Positions 53,936 through 63,429 of a stretch of 64,000 bases of DNA are shown here, piece after piece (position 1 is the stretch's first letter; the number at the start of each line of letters is the position of its first letter). Location: assembly GCA_918797485.1 (NCBI GenBank), contig CAKKNE010000002.1:4244501-4308500 (forward strand). Reading direction: 5' to 3'. A model generated the notes under the pieces. It saw nothing but the letters and a program-made list of their open reading frames with translations, was not told the DNA's origin and ran no database searches. The position numbers and the translations under genes were made by a program. This DNA is from Pelagomonas calceolata (lineage: Eukaryota; Sar; Pelagophyceae; Pelagomonadales; Pelagomonadaceae).

Positions 53936-56900
53936 ATGGAGCCCGGCGAGACGGAGAACTTCGCCGGGCTCGAGGCGGCGTTCACGTGCCGCCTCTGCGA
54001 GGACCGCCTCGACCACGAGGACCTGGAGATGCTGCCCTGCGGCCACGCGTTTTGCGCCGCGTGTCTGCGGGACGAGACGGTCGACGAGTACGTCTGCCCC
54101 GAGTGCCGAGTCCCGTTCATCGTCAAGGACATCACCAAGGGCCACGACCTCCAGGAGGCCATCCAGCCGGGCCTGGAGCTGTTGGACCTCGTCTCGCAAT
54201 TGCGCCGGGGCGGCGACGCGACGAAGCTCAATTCTCTACCGACGCCGACGTCGGCCGACTGGCGCGCCGCGCGGCAACCGCTGGCCCCGGCGCCGGCGCC
54301 CACGGTCCTGCCGCGGCGGAAGCCCGCGGGCCGCGGCCGCGCCGCCGCGCGCGCGCCGGCGGCGGCGCCCGCGCGGCGCGGTCGCACCGCGTCGCCGGCC
54401 GCGCCAGCGACGAGACGCGGCCGGACCGCGTCGCCGGCTGCGAGACGCGGCCGCGCGGCCGCGCCGGCCGCCGCGCCCGCAAGGCGCGGCGCCGCGTCGC
54501 CACAGGCCACGTTCCGCGTCGGCGACTTCGTCGTCGTCGCGCCGGACACGTCGCCGGGCCACAACCGGGAGGGCGGCCCGGGTACGATCGTCGCCGCGAA
54601 CGACGACGGCTCCTTCGACGTCCGGTCGCCCGTCGGCCGCCGCACGATGCTGCGCGTGCCGGCCGCGGACCTCGCGCACGACGGGGCCGCGCTCAGCGGC
54701 CGCGCGACGCGCCGGAGCAGCGGCAGCGCGTCCAGCGCCCCGAGCGAGGCGCCCGCGCCGAAGCGGCGCCGCGGCGGCCGGCGCCGATCGCCCGCCGCGC
54801 TGCCCGCGCCGGTCGCGCGCGGCGGCTCGACGGCCGCCCAGGCGTCGGCGCGCGCCGCGCGCGCGGCCGCGCGGTCGCCCGCGCCGGTCGGCGCGCCGGC
54901 CGCGCCGGCGTCGTCGTCCGAGAGCGAGGACGCTGAGCCGGCTCCGCCGCGGCCGGCAGCGCGCAAGCCGGCAGCGCGCAAGCCGGCCGCGCCGGCGTCG
55001 TCGTCCGAGAGCGAGGCCGCCGAGGCGGAACCGCCTGCGCGCAAGCCGGCGGCGCGCCGGGCTCCGCGGCCATCGTCGTCCTCAGAGAGCGAGGCCGCCG
55101 AGGCGCCGCCGCCGAGGCGAAAGCCGGCGGCGCGCCGCGCAAAGCCCGCGGCCGCGCCCGCCATCCACGACGACTTCGAGTTCGACGGCGGCGACGCCGC
55201 GCCGGCGCGGAAGCCCGCGGCCGCGCCGCAGCGGAAGCCCGCGGCGAAGAAGCGGCCGCCGCTGTCGCCGGTCCGCGCGGCCGACGCCGAGGCGCGCGAG
55301 AAGCGGCAGCGGCGCGCATCAAACATCAAAGTGCTGTTCACGGCCGTCGATGTCACGGACAAGGAGCGCGCCATGCTCTCGGCCTTCGGCGGCGTCCAAG
55401 TCAAGGCGCCCCGGGAGTGGCGCGACGCGACGCACCTCGTGTGCCCCGTACCATTGAAACGGACGCCCAAGTTCCTCGCGGCCGTGTCCGTCGTCGAGCA
55501 CGTCGTCACCCTAGACTGGCTCCGCCAGAGCGAGCAGATGGCGCGCGCCGTCGACGCGGCCGACTACGTTCCGCGCGACAAAAAAGCCGAGCGGAACTGG
55601 CGGTTCGATTTGGAGGAGACGCTCGCGCGGACGCGAAATGGCGAGAAGTGCCTCGCGGGCTACGCGCTCCTGCTCGACCACCGCGCGCGCCGGGACCCGA
55701 AGGCCGGCCTGCCCACCGACGACGAGCTGAAGGCGATCGCCGAGTGCGCCGGCGCGCAGTGGCTCCTGAACCCGACGAAGGCCGGCCGCCGGTCGACGGG
55801 GCCCTGGCCGCCGCGCCGCGGCGTCGTGCTGCTGGGCGACCCGAAGATCGCCGTGGATCGGTTCATCCGCGACCAGATCGCGCCGGCCGCGATCGCGGCG
55901 CACGTCGACAAGGAGACGCTGTGGTCTGCGATCCTGTCCAAGGACCTGCCCTGGGCCGCGGGCGGCGACGCCAGCGACGACGGCGCCGCGGCCCCGCCGC
56001 CGAAGCGGGCGCGCGCGCGGCCCGCGGCGAAGAAGCCGGCCGCGAAGCCGGCGGCGCGGCGCCCGTCGCCGCCGGCATCGTCGTCGTCGGAGAGCGAGGG
56101 CGAGGACGTCGCGGCGGCGCGAAAGCCGGCGGCGCGCCGGGCTCCGCCGCAACCTCATTCAACCGGCCGCTCAACGATTGGAACGCCGCAGTCGTCGTCC
56201 TCGGAGAGCGAGGAGGAGGCTCCGGCCGCCGCGCCGGCGTCGTCGTCCCGCGCGCCGGCCATGATACGAAGGCCGGCGGCGCGCCGGGCGCCGGCCCCGG
56301 ATAGCGATCATGACAACGTCGAGGAAGAGGCCCCGCCGCCGCCGCCGCCCGCGGCCGCCGCGCCGTCGTCCTCGGAGAGCGACGACGACGAAGAAGCCGA
56401 GGAAGCGCCCGCCGCGCCGGTGGCCCACAGCTTCGAGTTCGACGCCGACGGCGACGCGGCCATGCCCGCGGCCGCCGCCGACGACGCCGAAGAGAACCCC
56501 TGCACGCAGCCAGAGGCCCCGGTGCCGGCGACGGGCCCGCACGGCACGCGGCGCAAGGCGCGCGCGACGACGCCGCCGCACGACGACGAGGACCCCGCGC
56601 CGGCGCCCGATGCGCCCCCGCCGGCGCCGGCGGCGCCGGCCGCGCCGCCCAGCGCGTCGTCGGCCGACGACGACTGGGACGACTCGCAGCCCGAGGCGCC
56701 GCGCGCCGCCGCGCCGCCGACGCCGCCGCCGCGCGCCGCCGCGCCAGCCGAGGCGCCCGCGCCCGCGCCGCCGCCCGCGGAGTCGCTCCTCGCGAAGCGC
56801 CGCGCACAGGACGCGCTACGCCGCAGCGCAACGCCGTCGCCGCCGGCGCCCGCCCCCGCCGCACCGGCGCCTCCGGTCGCGCCGGCGCCCGCACCTCCGG

Positions 56901-58912
56901 CACCTCGTGTCGCCGCGCCGCCGCCGGCAGCAGCCCCGGCGGCGCCGAGCCCGGACCTGCCGCTCGAGGCGAACACGCTCGAGGCGAACTCGCCGCCGCT
57001 GCCGCCGCCCAAGCAGCCGAGCCCCGCCGCGGCGCCGGCGCCGAGCCCGACCATCGGCACGCAGTGGGACGCGACGCCTACGGAGTCGGCGTACTCGCAC
57101 CCGGAGCCCGCGCCCGCGCCGCCGCTGCCGGCCGTCGCGGACGTCGTCGAGGCCGAGCCGCCAGCGCGGCCGCCGCCGATCGATTTCGAGGACTCGATGC
57201 CGCCGCCCTCACCGCCGCGACCGCCGCCTATAGAAATCGAGGACTCGCTGCCGCCGCCGTCGCCGGCGCGGCCGCCCGTCGAGGACTCCTCGCCGGCCGA
57301 CGAGCCCTTCGCCGCGGAGAGCATGCCGCCGCCGGCGCCTGTCGTGCCGCCGACGGGCCAGGCCGTCGGCGGGTCCGTGAGCCTCAGCGAGTCGTGGGAC
57401 GAGTCCGCGCCGGCGCCGGCGCCGCCGCCTCGGAGCCCTTCGCCGGCGTCGGACTGGGACGACAGCGAGCCCGCGCCGGCGCCGCCCCCCATGGCGGCGG
57501 CCACGCTCTACTACCCCGACAGCCCGGCGGTCGAGGCCGAGGCGCCGCCGTCCGCGCCCTCGCAGCACTCGGGCGCGGGCTCGGACACGGCGCTCTCGCC
57601 GCGCTTCGCGCGGCGCCGCTCCACCGAGACGTCAAGCGGCGGCGCGCGCTCCTCCGTGGCGTCGTCGGAGCGCGGCTCGGAGACGATGCTCGAGCCGGCG
57701 CGGCGGTCGGGCTCGTCGGGGCCGAGCCGCTCGGGCCCGCCGACGGCCGGCGGGTCGTCAAGCGACGAGTCCGACAATGAAGATGACGCTCCACATTCCT
57801 CCCAGGGCTCGACGCGGCTGCCGTCGTCGGACTCGCAGCCGGCGCGCCGGCGCGAGAGCACCTACCCCGACGAGTCGCTCGACACGCAAGGCATCCGGGA
57901 GTTGATCCGCGACGGCGCCGACCGCCGGGAGCAGACGAACCTGCGGATCCTGCGGAGCCAGCAGGACCCGCGCGACGACGACGACGACGACGTCGTCGAG
58001 TCCGAGCCGCCGGCGCGGCCGGCGCTGCCCCCGGAGCCGGCGCCGATCGAGACGGGGTCGGGCTGGTACTCGGAGCCGCCGCCGCCGGAGAGCTGCGGCT
58101 TCTCGGACGACGGCCGCGACGCGCCGCCGCCGCGGCGCGGCCGGTCGACGACGACGAGCGCCGCCGCGACGGACATCGTCGAGGACACGCCGCGCTTCTC
58201 CGACGACGGCCGCCGCGGCCCGTCCATCGGCTCGGAGACGCGCTGCTCGCCGGCGCCGCGCGCGTCCCAGGGCTCCGAGACGCTGCCGCCGTCTCCGTCG
58301 AACGTCGAGGCCGCGGCGCCGTCCCAGGAGGAGACGCAGACGTACCAGCAGCCGCCCGAGCGCTTCGAGTACACGCGACCTACAAATGTATCAAGGGGCC
58401 AGCCCCTGCCCGGCGAGTACACGTTCGACGAGGAGGCGGAGTCCATCGACGACGACGGCGACGACGACGACCTCGACCCGCACCCGCACCGGCGGCTGCC
58501 GCCGGCCGCGGGCTCGCTCAATAGCCTCGCGGCGCAGTCGCAAGCCGAGGACACGCCGCGGCCGCCGCGGCCGCGCGCCGCGGACCCCGGCGAGCCGTCG
58601 CTGCCGTGGGAACCGGCGAAAGGCCTGAAGGGCTTCTCGCTGGGGAGCTCGCCCGCGTCGCCGGCCGCCGCGCCGCCGGCCGCGCCACCAACGGCCGGCG
58701 GCTCGTCCTCCGACGAGTCCGAAGCCGAGGACGAGTTCGACATGTCCGCGGCGATGGAGGCGCCGCGGCCCGCGCCGGCGCCGGCGCGGACGGGCTCGAA
58801 CTGGCTCCACGCGTCGGCCTTCCGGTCGACGGTGCGGCGCGTGGGCCCGGGCATGCGGAACCGGCCGATGGGGTCCTTCCGGCCGCCGCGGCCCGTGGGG
58901 AAACGCAAGTAA
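53936..58912 (+). CDS. Large RING + BRCT protein with long disordered acidic tail
   Basis: 1658 aa from the ATG at 53936, a single exon. A RING finger is at about residues 18-60 (CRLCEDRLDHEDLEMLPCGH, CAACLRDETVDEYVCPEC). A Tudor/agenet-like module follows at about 194-245 (VGDFVVVAPDTSPGHN..DDGSFDVRS). A BRCT pair is at about 464-672: IKVLFTAVDVTDKERAML, ATHLVCP, VVTLDWLRQSEQ, then a second unit ending around DKETLWSAILSK. The rest is low-complexity Ala/Pro with many SSSSESE-type acidic casein-kinase-2-like sites and repeated AARKPAARR/PPPARPPP. RING plus tandem BRCT recalls BRCA1/BARD1-type DNA-damage ligases, but the BRCTs are internal rather than C-terminal. Nuclear location is inferred. 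Confidence 0.82.
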   Translation: MEPGETENFAGLEAAFTCRLCEDRLDHEDLEMLPCGHAFCAACLRDETVDEYVCPECRVPFIVKDITKGHDLQEAIQPGLELLDLVSQLRRGGDATKLNSLPTPTSADWRAARQPLAPAPAPTVLPRRKPAGRGRAAARAPAAAPARRGRTASPAAPATRRGRTASPAARRGRAAAPAAAPARRGAASPQATFRVGDFVVVAPDTSPGHNREGGPGTIVAANDDGSFDVRSPVGRRTMLRVPAADLAHDGAALSGRATRRSSGSASSAPSEAPAPKRRRGGRRRSPAALPAPVARGGSTAAQASARAARAAARSPAPVGAPAAPASSSESEDAEPAPPRPAARKPAARKPAAPASSSESEAAEAEPPARKPAARRAPRPSSSSESEAAEAPPPRRKPAARRAKPAAAPAIHDDFEFDGGDAAPARKPAAAPQRKPAAKKRPPLSPVRAADAEAREKRQRRASNIKVLFTAVDVTDKERAMLSAFGGVQVKAPREWRDATHLVCPVPLKRTPKFLAAVSVVEHVVTLDWLRQSEQMARAVDAADYVPRDKKAERNWRFDLEETLARTRNGEKCLAGYALLLDHRARRDPKAGLPTDDELKAIAECAGAQWLLNPTKAGRRSTGPWPPRRGVVLLGDPKIAVDRFIRDQIAPAAIAAHVDKETLWSAILSKDLPWAAGGDASDDGAAAPPPKRARARPAAKKPAAKPAARRPSPPASSSSESEGEDVAAARKPAARRAPPQPHSTGRSTIGTPQSSSSESEEEAPAAAPASSSRAPAMIRRPAARRAPAPDSDHDNVEEEAPPPPPPAAAAPSSSESDDDEEAEEAPAAPVAHSFEFDADGDAAMPAAAADDAEENPCTQPEAPVPATGPHGTRRKARATTPPHDDEDPAPAPDAPPPAPAAPAAPPSASSADDDWDDSQPEAPRAAAPPTPPPRAAAPAEAPAPAPPPAESLLAKRRAQDALRRSATPSPPAPAPAAPAPPVAPAPAPPAPRVAAPPPAAAPAAPSPDLPLEANTLEANSPPLPPPKQPSPAAAPAPSPTIGTQWDATPTESAYSHPEPAPAPPLPAVADVVEAEPPARPPPIDFEDSMPPPSPPRPPPIEIEDSLPPPSPARPPVEDSSPADEPFAAESMPPPAPVVPPTGQAVGGSVSLSESWDESAPAPAPPPRSPSPASDWDDSEPAPAPPPMAAATLYYPDSPAVEAEAPPSAPSQHSGAGSDTALSPRFARRRSTETSSGGARSSVASSERGSETMLEPARRSGSSGPSRSGPPTAGGSSSDESDNEDDAPHSSQGSTRLPSSDSQPARRRESTYPDESLDTQGIRELIRDGADRREQTNLRILRSQQDPRDDDDDDVVESEPPARPALPPEPAPIETGSGWYSEPPPPESCGFSDDGRDAPPPRRGRSTTTSAAATDIVEDTPRFSDDGRRGPSIGSETRCSPAPRASQGSETLPPSPSNVEAAAPSQEETQTYQQPPERFEYTRPTNVSRGQPLPGEYTFDEEAESIDDDGDDDDLDPHPHRRLPPAAGSLNSLAAQSQAEDTPRPPRPRAADPGEPSLPWEPAKGLKGFSLGSSPASPAAAPPAAPPTAGGSSSDESEAEDEFDMSAAMEAPRPAPAPARTGSNWLHASAFRSTVRRVGPGMRNRPMGSFRPPRPVGKRK

Positions 58913-59343
58913 TATGTACGAAGGTTCTTTATGCAGTGGGTATGACTCGCGCGAACGCAGCAACAAAACCCATCGCGATTTCGCATCACTGCATATGCCA
59001 CTCACTCCTATATACATGCCAATAGCAACTATCCAGCATCCCCCGCACGCTTCCCGAGCCGGCCCTAGCAGAGAGATGAAAACGCATCTCCGGCGCTGTG
59101 TTTTGTCGTGGCTGGATCCAGCGCATTCGCGCCGATCTCGAAGAAAGGCAGCGCCCGTCCGGACCTCCGCGGCCTCACGCTGTCGCCGCGCAACCAGCGG
59201 AACATAGCTGCAAGGGCTGCATCTCATACCAAGCACCAAGCTACCAAGCTACCACCTCCACGACCCCACGCGGTCGCCGCGACACCAGCGGAACATAGCT
59301 GCATCTGACATACCAAGCTAACCAAAGCTACCACAAGCTCCAC
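58913..59343. other. Intergenic region with direct repeats
   Basis: 431 bp between two plus-strand genes. The last 170 bp carry the direct repeat listed at 59177-59330. No gene seen. Confidence 0.5.
59177..59330 (+). repeat. Direct repeat pair upstream of the 59344 gene
   Basis: CACGCTGTCGCCGCG..ACCAGCGGAACATAGCTGCA (59177 onward) recurs as CACGCGGTCGCCGCG..ACCAGCGGAACATAGCTGCA (59267 onward), each followed by a run of ACCAAGCTACC-like units. The repeat covers about 65 bp and ends just before the ATG. Confidence 0.7.
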
Positions 59344-59814
59344 ATGTCCAACATCTTCGGCGTCGCAAACCCTGACAGAAGGCCGGAGCGGCGCACCTAC
59401 GACCTCCAGCAGGAGGTGCGCTCCGGAAGATGGCAGGACAACTCCAGTCTGTGGACCCACGGTTATAAGTACGGCGACGGCCACGCTGGTTTGAGAGATC
59501 ACCGCTTCCTGCCGACGCAGCCGCCGGCCACCGAACAAAGAAAGACGGGCTGGCGCGCTCCCGTCGACGACGAGACCTTGCGACCCTCCACCAAAGGTGC
59601 AGCTAGATTGGCGCCGCGCAAAGCATTGGTGGAGGCGGACCGGACGGGCGCCCTCGCTTCTACGACGACAGCGCGGCGGAAGGGCTGCCCCATGACGGCC
59701 TTCGAGCACCACTGTTTTTTGAGCGGCTCCAAAAAAAACGAGGCCTGGTTCCTCACCTCCAGTAAAATGGAATTCGCGTCCGTGCCGACGGGCAACCGGA
59801 GCGTGTGCCACTAA
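59344..59814 (+). CDS. Small basic protein of unknown function
   Basis: 156 aa from the ATG at 59344 (CACATGTCC). Features: NIFGVANPDRRPERRTYDLQ, LWTHGYKYGDGHAGLRDHRF, GWRAPVDDETLRPSTKGAAR and FEHHCFLSGSKKNEAWFLTS. Spaced aromatic residues and no low-complexity runs argue for a real protein; no membrane segment or signal is present. I do not recognise a family. It converges on the EF-hand-like gene with 5 bp between stops. Confidence 0.55.
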   Translation: MSNIFGVANPDRRPERRTYDLQQEVRSGRWQDNSSLWTHGYKYGDGHAGLRDHRFLPTQPPATEQRKTGWRAPVDDETLRPSTKGAARLAPRKALVEADRTGALASTTTARRKGCPMTAFEHHCFLSGSKKNEAWFLTSSKMEFASVPTGNRSVCH

Positions 59815-59819
59815 GTTTA

Positions 59820-60665
59820 TTATCTTAGATAGCTCCTACTGCCCCCGAGCCGCTCCTCCTGGAGCTCGTGGACGCGCGCGAGCAGTTTCGCTTCCTCGTT
59901 CCGATCATCCTCCCGCCACTTGTTCGCGAGCCGCTCGTTCTTGATCCGCCACCCCGCATCAGCAATGTCGTTCAACAAACCCAAGCCGCCGCCCGCGGAG
60001 AAACCTCGATCGTCCCGCTGGATGCGGTCGCCGCGCCACCAGTACTGCCAGCCTTCTTTCCGGTCCGCGCACTGTCGCAGAAACGCCTCCCGACACACTG
60101 TCGACTTGTCGTCATCCAGCGACGCCTGCTCGACGAGGATCCACGCGTCCCGGCGCGCTTGCTCCTCGACCAAGTCGCCCTCGTCCCGCAACCCTTTGGC
60201 GATTTCCTCGACGCCCACCGGTGAACCGTGCTCCAGCAGCTCGTCGTACTTCCGGTTGAGGTGGTCGAGCGTCGCCTGGCTCAGCTTCGCGGCCTTCACG
60301 AAGGACACGGCCTCGTCGATGCGTTGTTCGTGCGCCCGTGCAGCGGCTTCCCGCCCTTCGATGTCCTTTATGCGGTTCGTAACGGTGTCCCGGAAGCTCC
60401 TTCGAAAGGCCGTCACGCTACTCGAATCGCAGTCTTGCACTAGCTCGAGAAATGAGTCGAAGTCGAGGCCGCCGCAGTCGTTCACGACCTTGGCAGCCGT
60501 GTCGATGTTCGCGTCCACTCCCACAATTTTGATGAGGTCGAGGAATTGTTGAGGTGCTACTTGGCCATCGATGGGGTCCATGGTCCCGAAGGCGTCCTCG
60601 TAGAAGGCTAATGTTTCAGGTGAGAGGCTGCCGCGGAGGCCGCCGTCGTCCGTGGCGTCGGCCAT
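59820..60665 (-). CDS. EF-hand-like protein with coiled-coil tail
   Basis: 281 aa from the ATG at 60665. Residues about 10-85 look like a pair of EF-hand helices: SPETLAFYEDAFGTMDPIDG, QVAPQQFLDLIKIVGVDANI and CGGLDFDSFLELVQDC. The loops lack the full set of acidic ligands, so calcium binding is doubtful. The rest is charged and helical (DIEGREAAARAHEQRIDEAV, RNEEAKLLARVHELQEERL) with WQYWWRGDRI in between. The ATG at 60665 is preferred to the open upstream frame to 61064, which overlaps the divergent gene. Confidence 0.65.
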   Translation of the reverse strand: MADATDDGGLRGSLSPETLAFYEDAFGTMDPIDGQVAPQQFLDLIKIVGVDANIDTAAKVVNDCGGLDFDSFLELVQDCDSSSVTAFRRSFRDTVTNRIKDIEGREAAARAHEQRIDEAVSFVKAAKLSQATLDHLNRKYDELLEHGSPVGVEEIAKGLRDEGDLVEEQARRDAWILVEQASLDDDKSTVCREAFLRQCADRKEGWQYWWRGDRIQRDDRGFSAGGGLGLLNDIADAGWRIKNERLANKWREDDRNEEAKLLARVHELQEERLGGSRSYLR

Positions 60666-60921
60666 GGGTTCCGTCGGCTGCCTGGGTTCGTGGAGCTCCG
60701 GACAGCGAGCGCTGCCCGTCGAACGCTGCGAATTCGCGCCGTATGGACTCTTGCTCTCGAGTGCGTTGTGAGAGGAGACCCGCACTTTGGCACTCTCGCG
60801 CGCACTTTGGCTCGAATTGCTGCCCAAACGGCTCGACGTGCCGCGCGGGCACGCGTATGGCTGCCCCGCGGCGACCCGAGGCCGTGCCGCGACGAGTGCT
60901 GCCCGAGGCAAGCTGACAATC

Positions 60922-61851
60922 ATGCGCCGAGCTGCTCTGCTCCTCGCCGCCGCGCGTTTGATACAAGGCGAATACATCCTCGGCGTGCCGAGCAACTGGC
61001 ACGCGTCGCGCCACTTCGCCAAGTTGGTCGAGTACCAATCGATAAGCAATCTGACCTTCGGCATACGCGCTACTGAACAAGGTAGCGGGCACTGGCGGCC
61101 CTACTGGACCAAAGACAAGTTCGCGACGCTGTGGCGCGTCGAGGCGAAGCGGCGGCAGCGACGGGCGCCGCCCGCTGCTACGATCGAGGACGCGTGTGGT
61201 GCCCTGGGCGGAAGCACGATCGTCGCCCTCGACGCGGCGGCTCTCGCGTCGATCTACCAGCTCGCGTCAAGACGGGCGCACGGCACGACGACGCGCGAGC
61301 TGGGCGTCTCCATGGACCTTGGGGATGGAGCGTGCGGCGCGCGCGCCACTGCCGTCACATTCGACGAGGGCGAGCTCTGCCCGGCGCGGCGCGGCGGCTG
61401 CCGCGTGAGGCGCTGCGCCTTCTCCGACATCTGCGCGCACACGCACCCGTCCACCAATAGACCGTCGGCGTCCGACCTGCGGGCGGCCCTCGACGCCCAC
61501 CCGTGCGCCGGTCTTGGTGGCAAAAGACGGCTGAGCCTCGTCCTCGCGCCGAAGGGCGTCTTCGCCTTCGTGCCGTCGGCGAAGCGGGTGCGGGCCTTCG
61601 CGGCGCTGAGCGACCAGGCCAAGGAGAACGTCGCGCTGCAGTGGGCGCGCTCGGGCCGCGAGGACCAGAGCAGGACGCAGCGCGGCGACGCGGGGCCCTG
61701 GCTCGCGCACGTCCGCGGACTGGGCTTTGACGCGGCGTATCTGCCCTATCAACTGCTCGAGGCCGCGTCGTCTGATTCGAACGCCCACGCGGTGCTCTTG
61801 CTGCGCGTCGGGGAGGGGTCTTGTCGGCGGCGGCGGGCTAGGCTACGGTAA
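60922..61851 (+). CDS. Secreted JAMM/JAB-like metalloprotease-fold protein
   Basis: 309 aa from the ATG at 60922. MRRAALLLAAARLIQGEYIL is a signal peptide. The key motif is ICAHTHPSTNRPSASDLRAA (about residues 170-195), which fits HxHP-x4-PSxxD, the prokaryote/virus-type JAB metal site, and is followed by LSLVLAPKGVFAFVPS, the usual next strand. An upstream acidic residue (TFDEGELCP) may supply the metal-activating Glu. JAMM proteases cleave isopeptide or peptide bonds using Zn. A secreted JAB domain is uncommon in eukaryotes. The first 100 residues are unrecognised. Upstream open codons to 60787 overlap the divergent gene and are not used. Confidence 0.65.
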   Translation: MRRAALLLAAARLIQGEYILGVPSNWHASRHFAKLVEYQSISNLTFGIRATEQGSGHWRPYWTKDKFATLWRVEAKRRQRRAPPAATIEDACGALGGSTIVALDAAALASIYQLASRRAHGTTTRELGVSMDLGDGACGARATAVTFDEGELCPARRGGCRVRRCAFSDICAHTHPSTNRPSASDLRAALDAHPCAGLGGKRRLSLVLAPKGVFAFVPSAKRVRAFAALSDQAKENVALQWARSGREDQSRTQRGDAGPWLAHVRGLGFDAAYLPYQLLEAASSDSNAHAVLLLRVGEGSCRRRRARLR

Positions 61852-61875
61852 GGTTCACATTATTAGATGCTAGGC

Positions 61876-63320
61876 TCAGTCCTCCCCGGACTCGGACTCG
61901 GAGTCGTCCTCGGACTCCTCGTTGGCCTGAAGGAATTCTCCGGCTTGCCCACCCAGGGTGTCTGGGCGACCCCATTGCGACGGGCCAAAATCCACGAACG
62001 GTCTATACTGATTTTTCTTTCCGCCGCGGCCCTTGAGCAGCTTGTTGATGGCCTTGACCGTCTTGCCATGCTCGATGGGTGACAGTAGCTCCCCTGAATC
62101 CCCTTCGAACTCGGAGAGCAGGGGACAGCCGCGGACGAGGCGCAACAAGTTCGCCGGCGTGAAGATTTCGTCCATGTAATAAATCCCGATGCCGCGGAGC
62201 GTCTGGGCGCTAGAACTTTGCAAGATAATATCAATAGCAGCTGGACAAGGAATAGATGAGAATGTAAGATGCTCCAGCGACAACGACTCGCATAGAATTC
62301 GTAGGCACTCGTCGTCCGCACGGCATTCCGTTCCCAGGTCGAGACCGGTGAGCGTAGGCCGCAGCTGAGCTAGAGAGCGACAGAACTCAACGTCGATGGC
62401 ACACTCTGGTGGCAATCTTAAAAACCTCAGACCTTCGAAGCGTGCGCACTGCAGGATCACTTCATTCGAAACGGGCAAATCAAAGCCCAAGTCTAATTTC
62501 CTCAGGCGGCCCCGTAAAGGCGTCCGCAGCAGCATGTCCACAAAAGCCGCCAGCTCGTCGTCGCACTCGACAAGGCTTACCTCGTCCGCGCAAACGCACG
62601 CCCGCGCCGCCGCTTCGATTGCGGCGTAATTCTCCGGCCGCCCCCGAAATTCGAGAGTTTTCAGTCGGGGGAAATGCTGCTGCCAGGTTTCTGCTGGAAT
62701 GTCTTCAAAAGCGCTGAGTCTAACGTACTCTAGGAGCGGACACAAGCGGCCCACTTCCATTGCGAAGGATTCCATAGCCGCGCTCGTGACCACGTGTCCG
62801 GCACCAAAGCAGCTCGGGATCCAGTTCAAAACGACGCGCGACACAATTCCAAGGCGTAGTCCCTGCTTTTTGAAAAGCCCAGGCTAGTGAGGGTGAGCTC
62901 GCGCAGACGCCCTTGAGTGCTGACTACGAAACTCTGAAGCGCGTCTAGTGCCTCGTCTGACGGCTCTATATCAGATGCCTTGTGTCCTGTATAGAAATGG
63001 AGCTCGCGGCATCCGCTGCCGAACATTTGCCCCCACGCCGCGATGGCGCGCGCAGTCGAGCCATCGCTCAGCCGGAAACTTGCTTCATCCAGCACCGGGT
63101 GCTCCTTGGCGGCCCGACGCACCGCGTCTTGACACGTGCTGGATACTAACCGCAGAGCGAGAAAGTCTCCTACAACCGCCTTACGAATTTGTCCATCAAC
63201 GCCACAGATGATCACTCGTCCAGCATACGATACAACGTGCGCGAGCAGATCGACAGGCAAGTCATCGAGCCGAATTGCCGGCCGCGCCGCCGCGGCGATC
63301 TCAGGGCCGGTGGCAGCCAT
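61876..63320 (-). CDS. F-box/leucine-rich-repeat protein, frame change near 62840
   Basis: Two overlapping minus frames make one protein: 63320 to about 62840, then to 61876. The first has an F-box-like start (IRLDDLPVDLLAHVVSYAG) and leucine-rich repeats (RLRELTLTSLGF). The second continues repeats: CPLLEYVRLSAFEDIP, HFPRLKTLEFRGRPENY, LRKLDLGFDLPVSN, GLRFLRLPPEC and LEHLTFSSIPC, and ends in an acidic tail (ESEDDSESESGED). The frame changes within about 80 bp; a 53-nt GT-AG intron (GTCGTTTTG...GTCACGAG) or a 65-nt one ending AAAAAGCAG would join them, or it is a one-base error. F-box proteins present substrates to SCF ubiquitin ligases. Confidence 0.7.
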
Positions 63321-63405
63321 GATTAGTGCGCTCTCTCACAGCGTATGATAATAACACGCGCACCAGCAGCTGAGATAACGCGGCCGTACCCGATTTTGAC
63401 TCGAG

Positions 63406-63429
63406 GCTAGGAGTCGTAGACACACTAGC
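63406..63429 (-). repeat. Palindromic GCTAG element, copy 13
   Basis: Minus-strand reading: GCTAGTGTGTCTAC, spacer, then CCTAGC. It lies 86 bp upstream of the F-box gene start. Confidence 0.65.

Noticed and set aside
53826-55457. Arg-rich 543-codon plus frame, and the long minus frame at 53686-55509
   Set aside because: Both overlap the RING-BRCT gene and consist of Arg/Pro or Ala/Gly low complexity; they lack its zinc and BRCT motifs.
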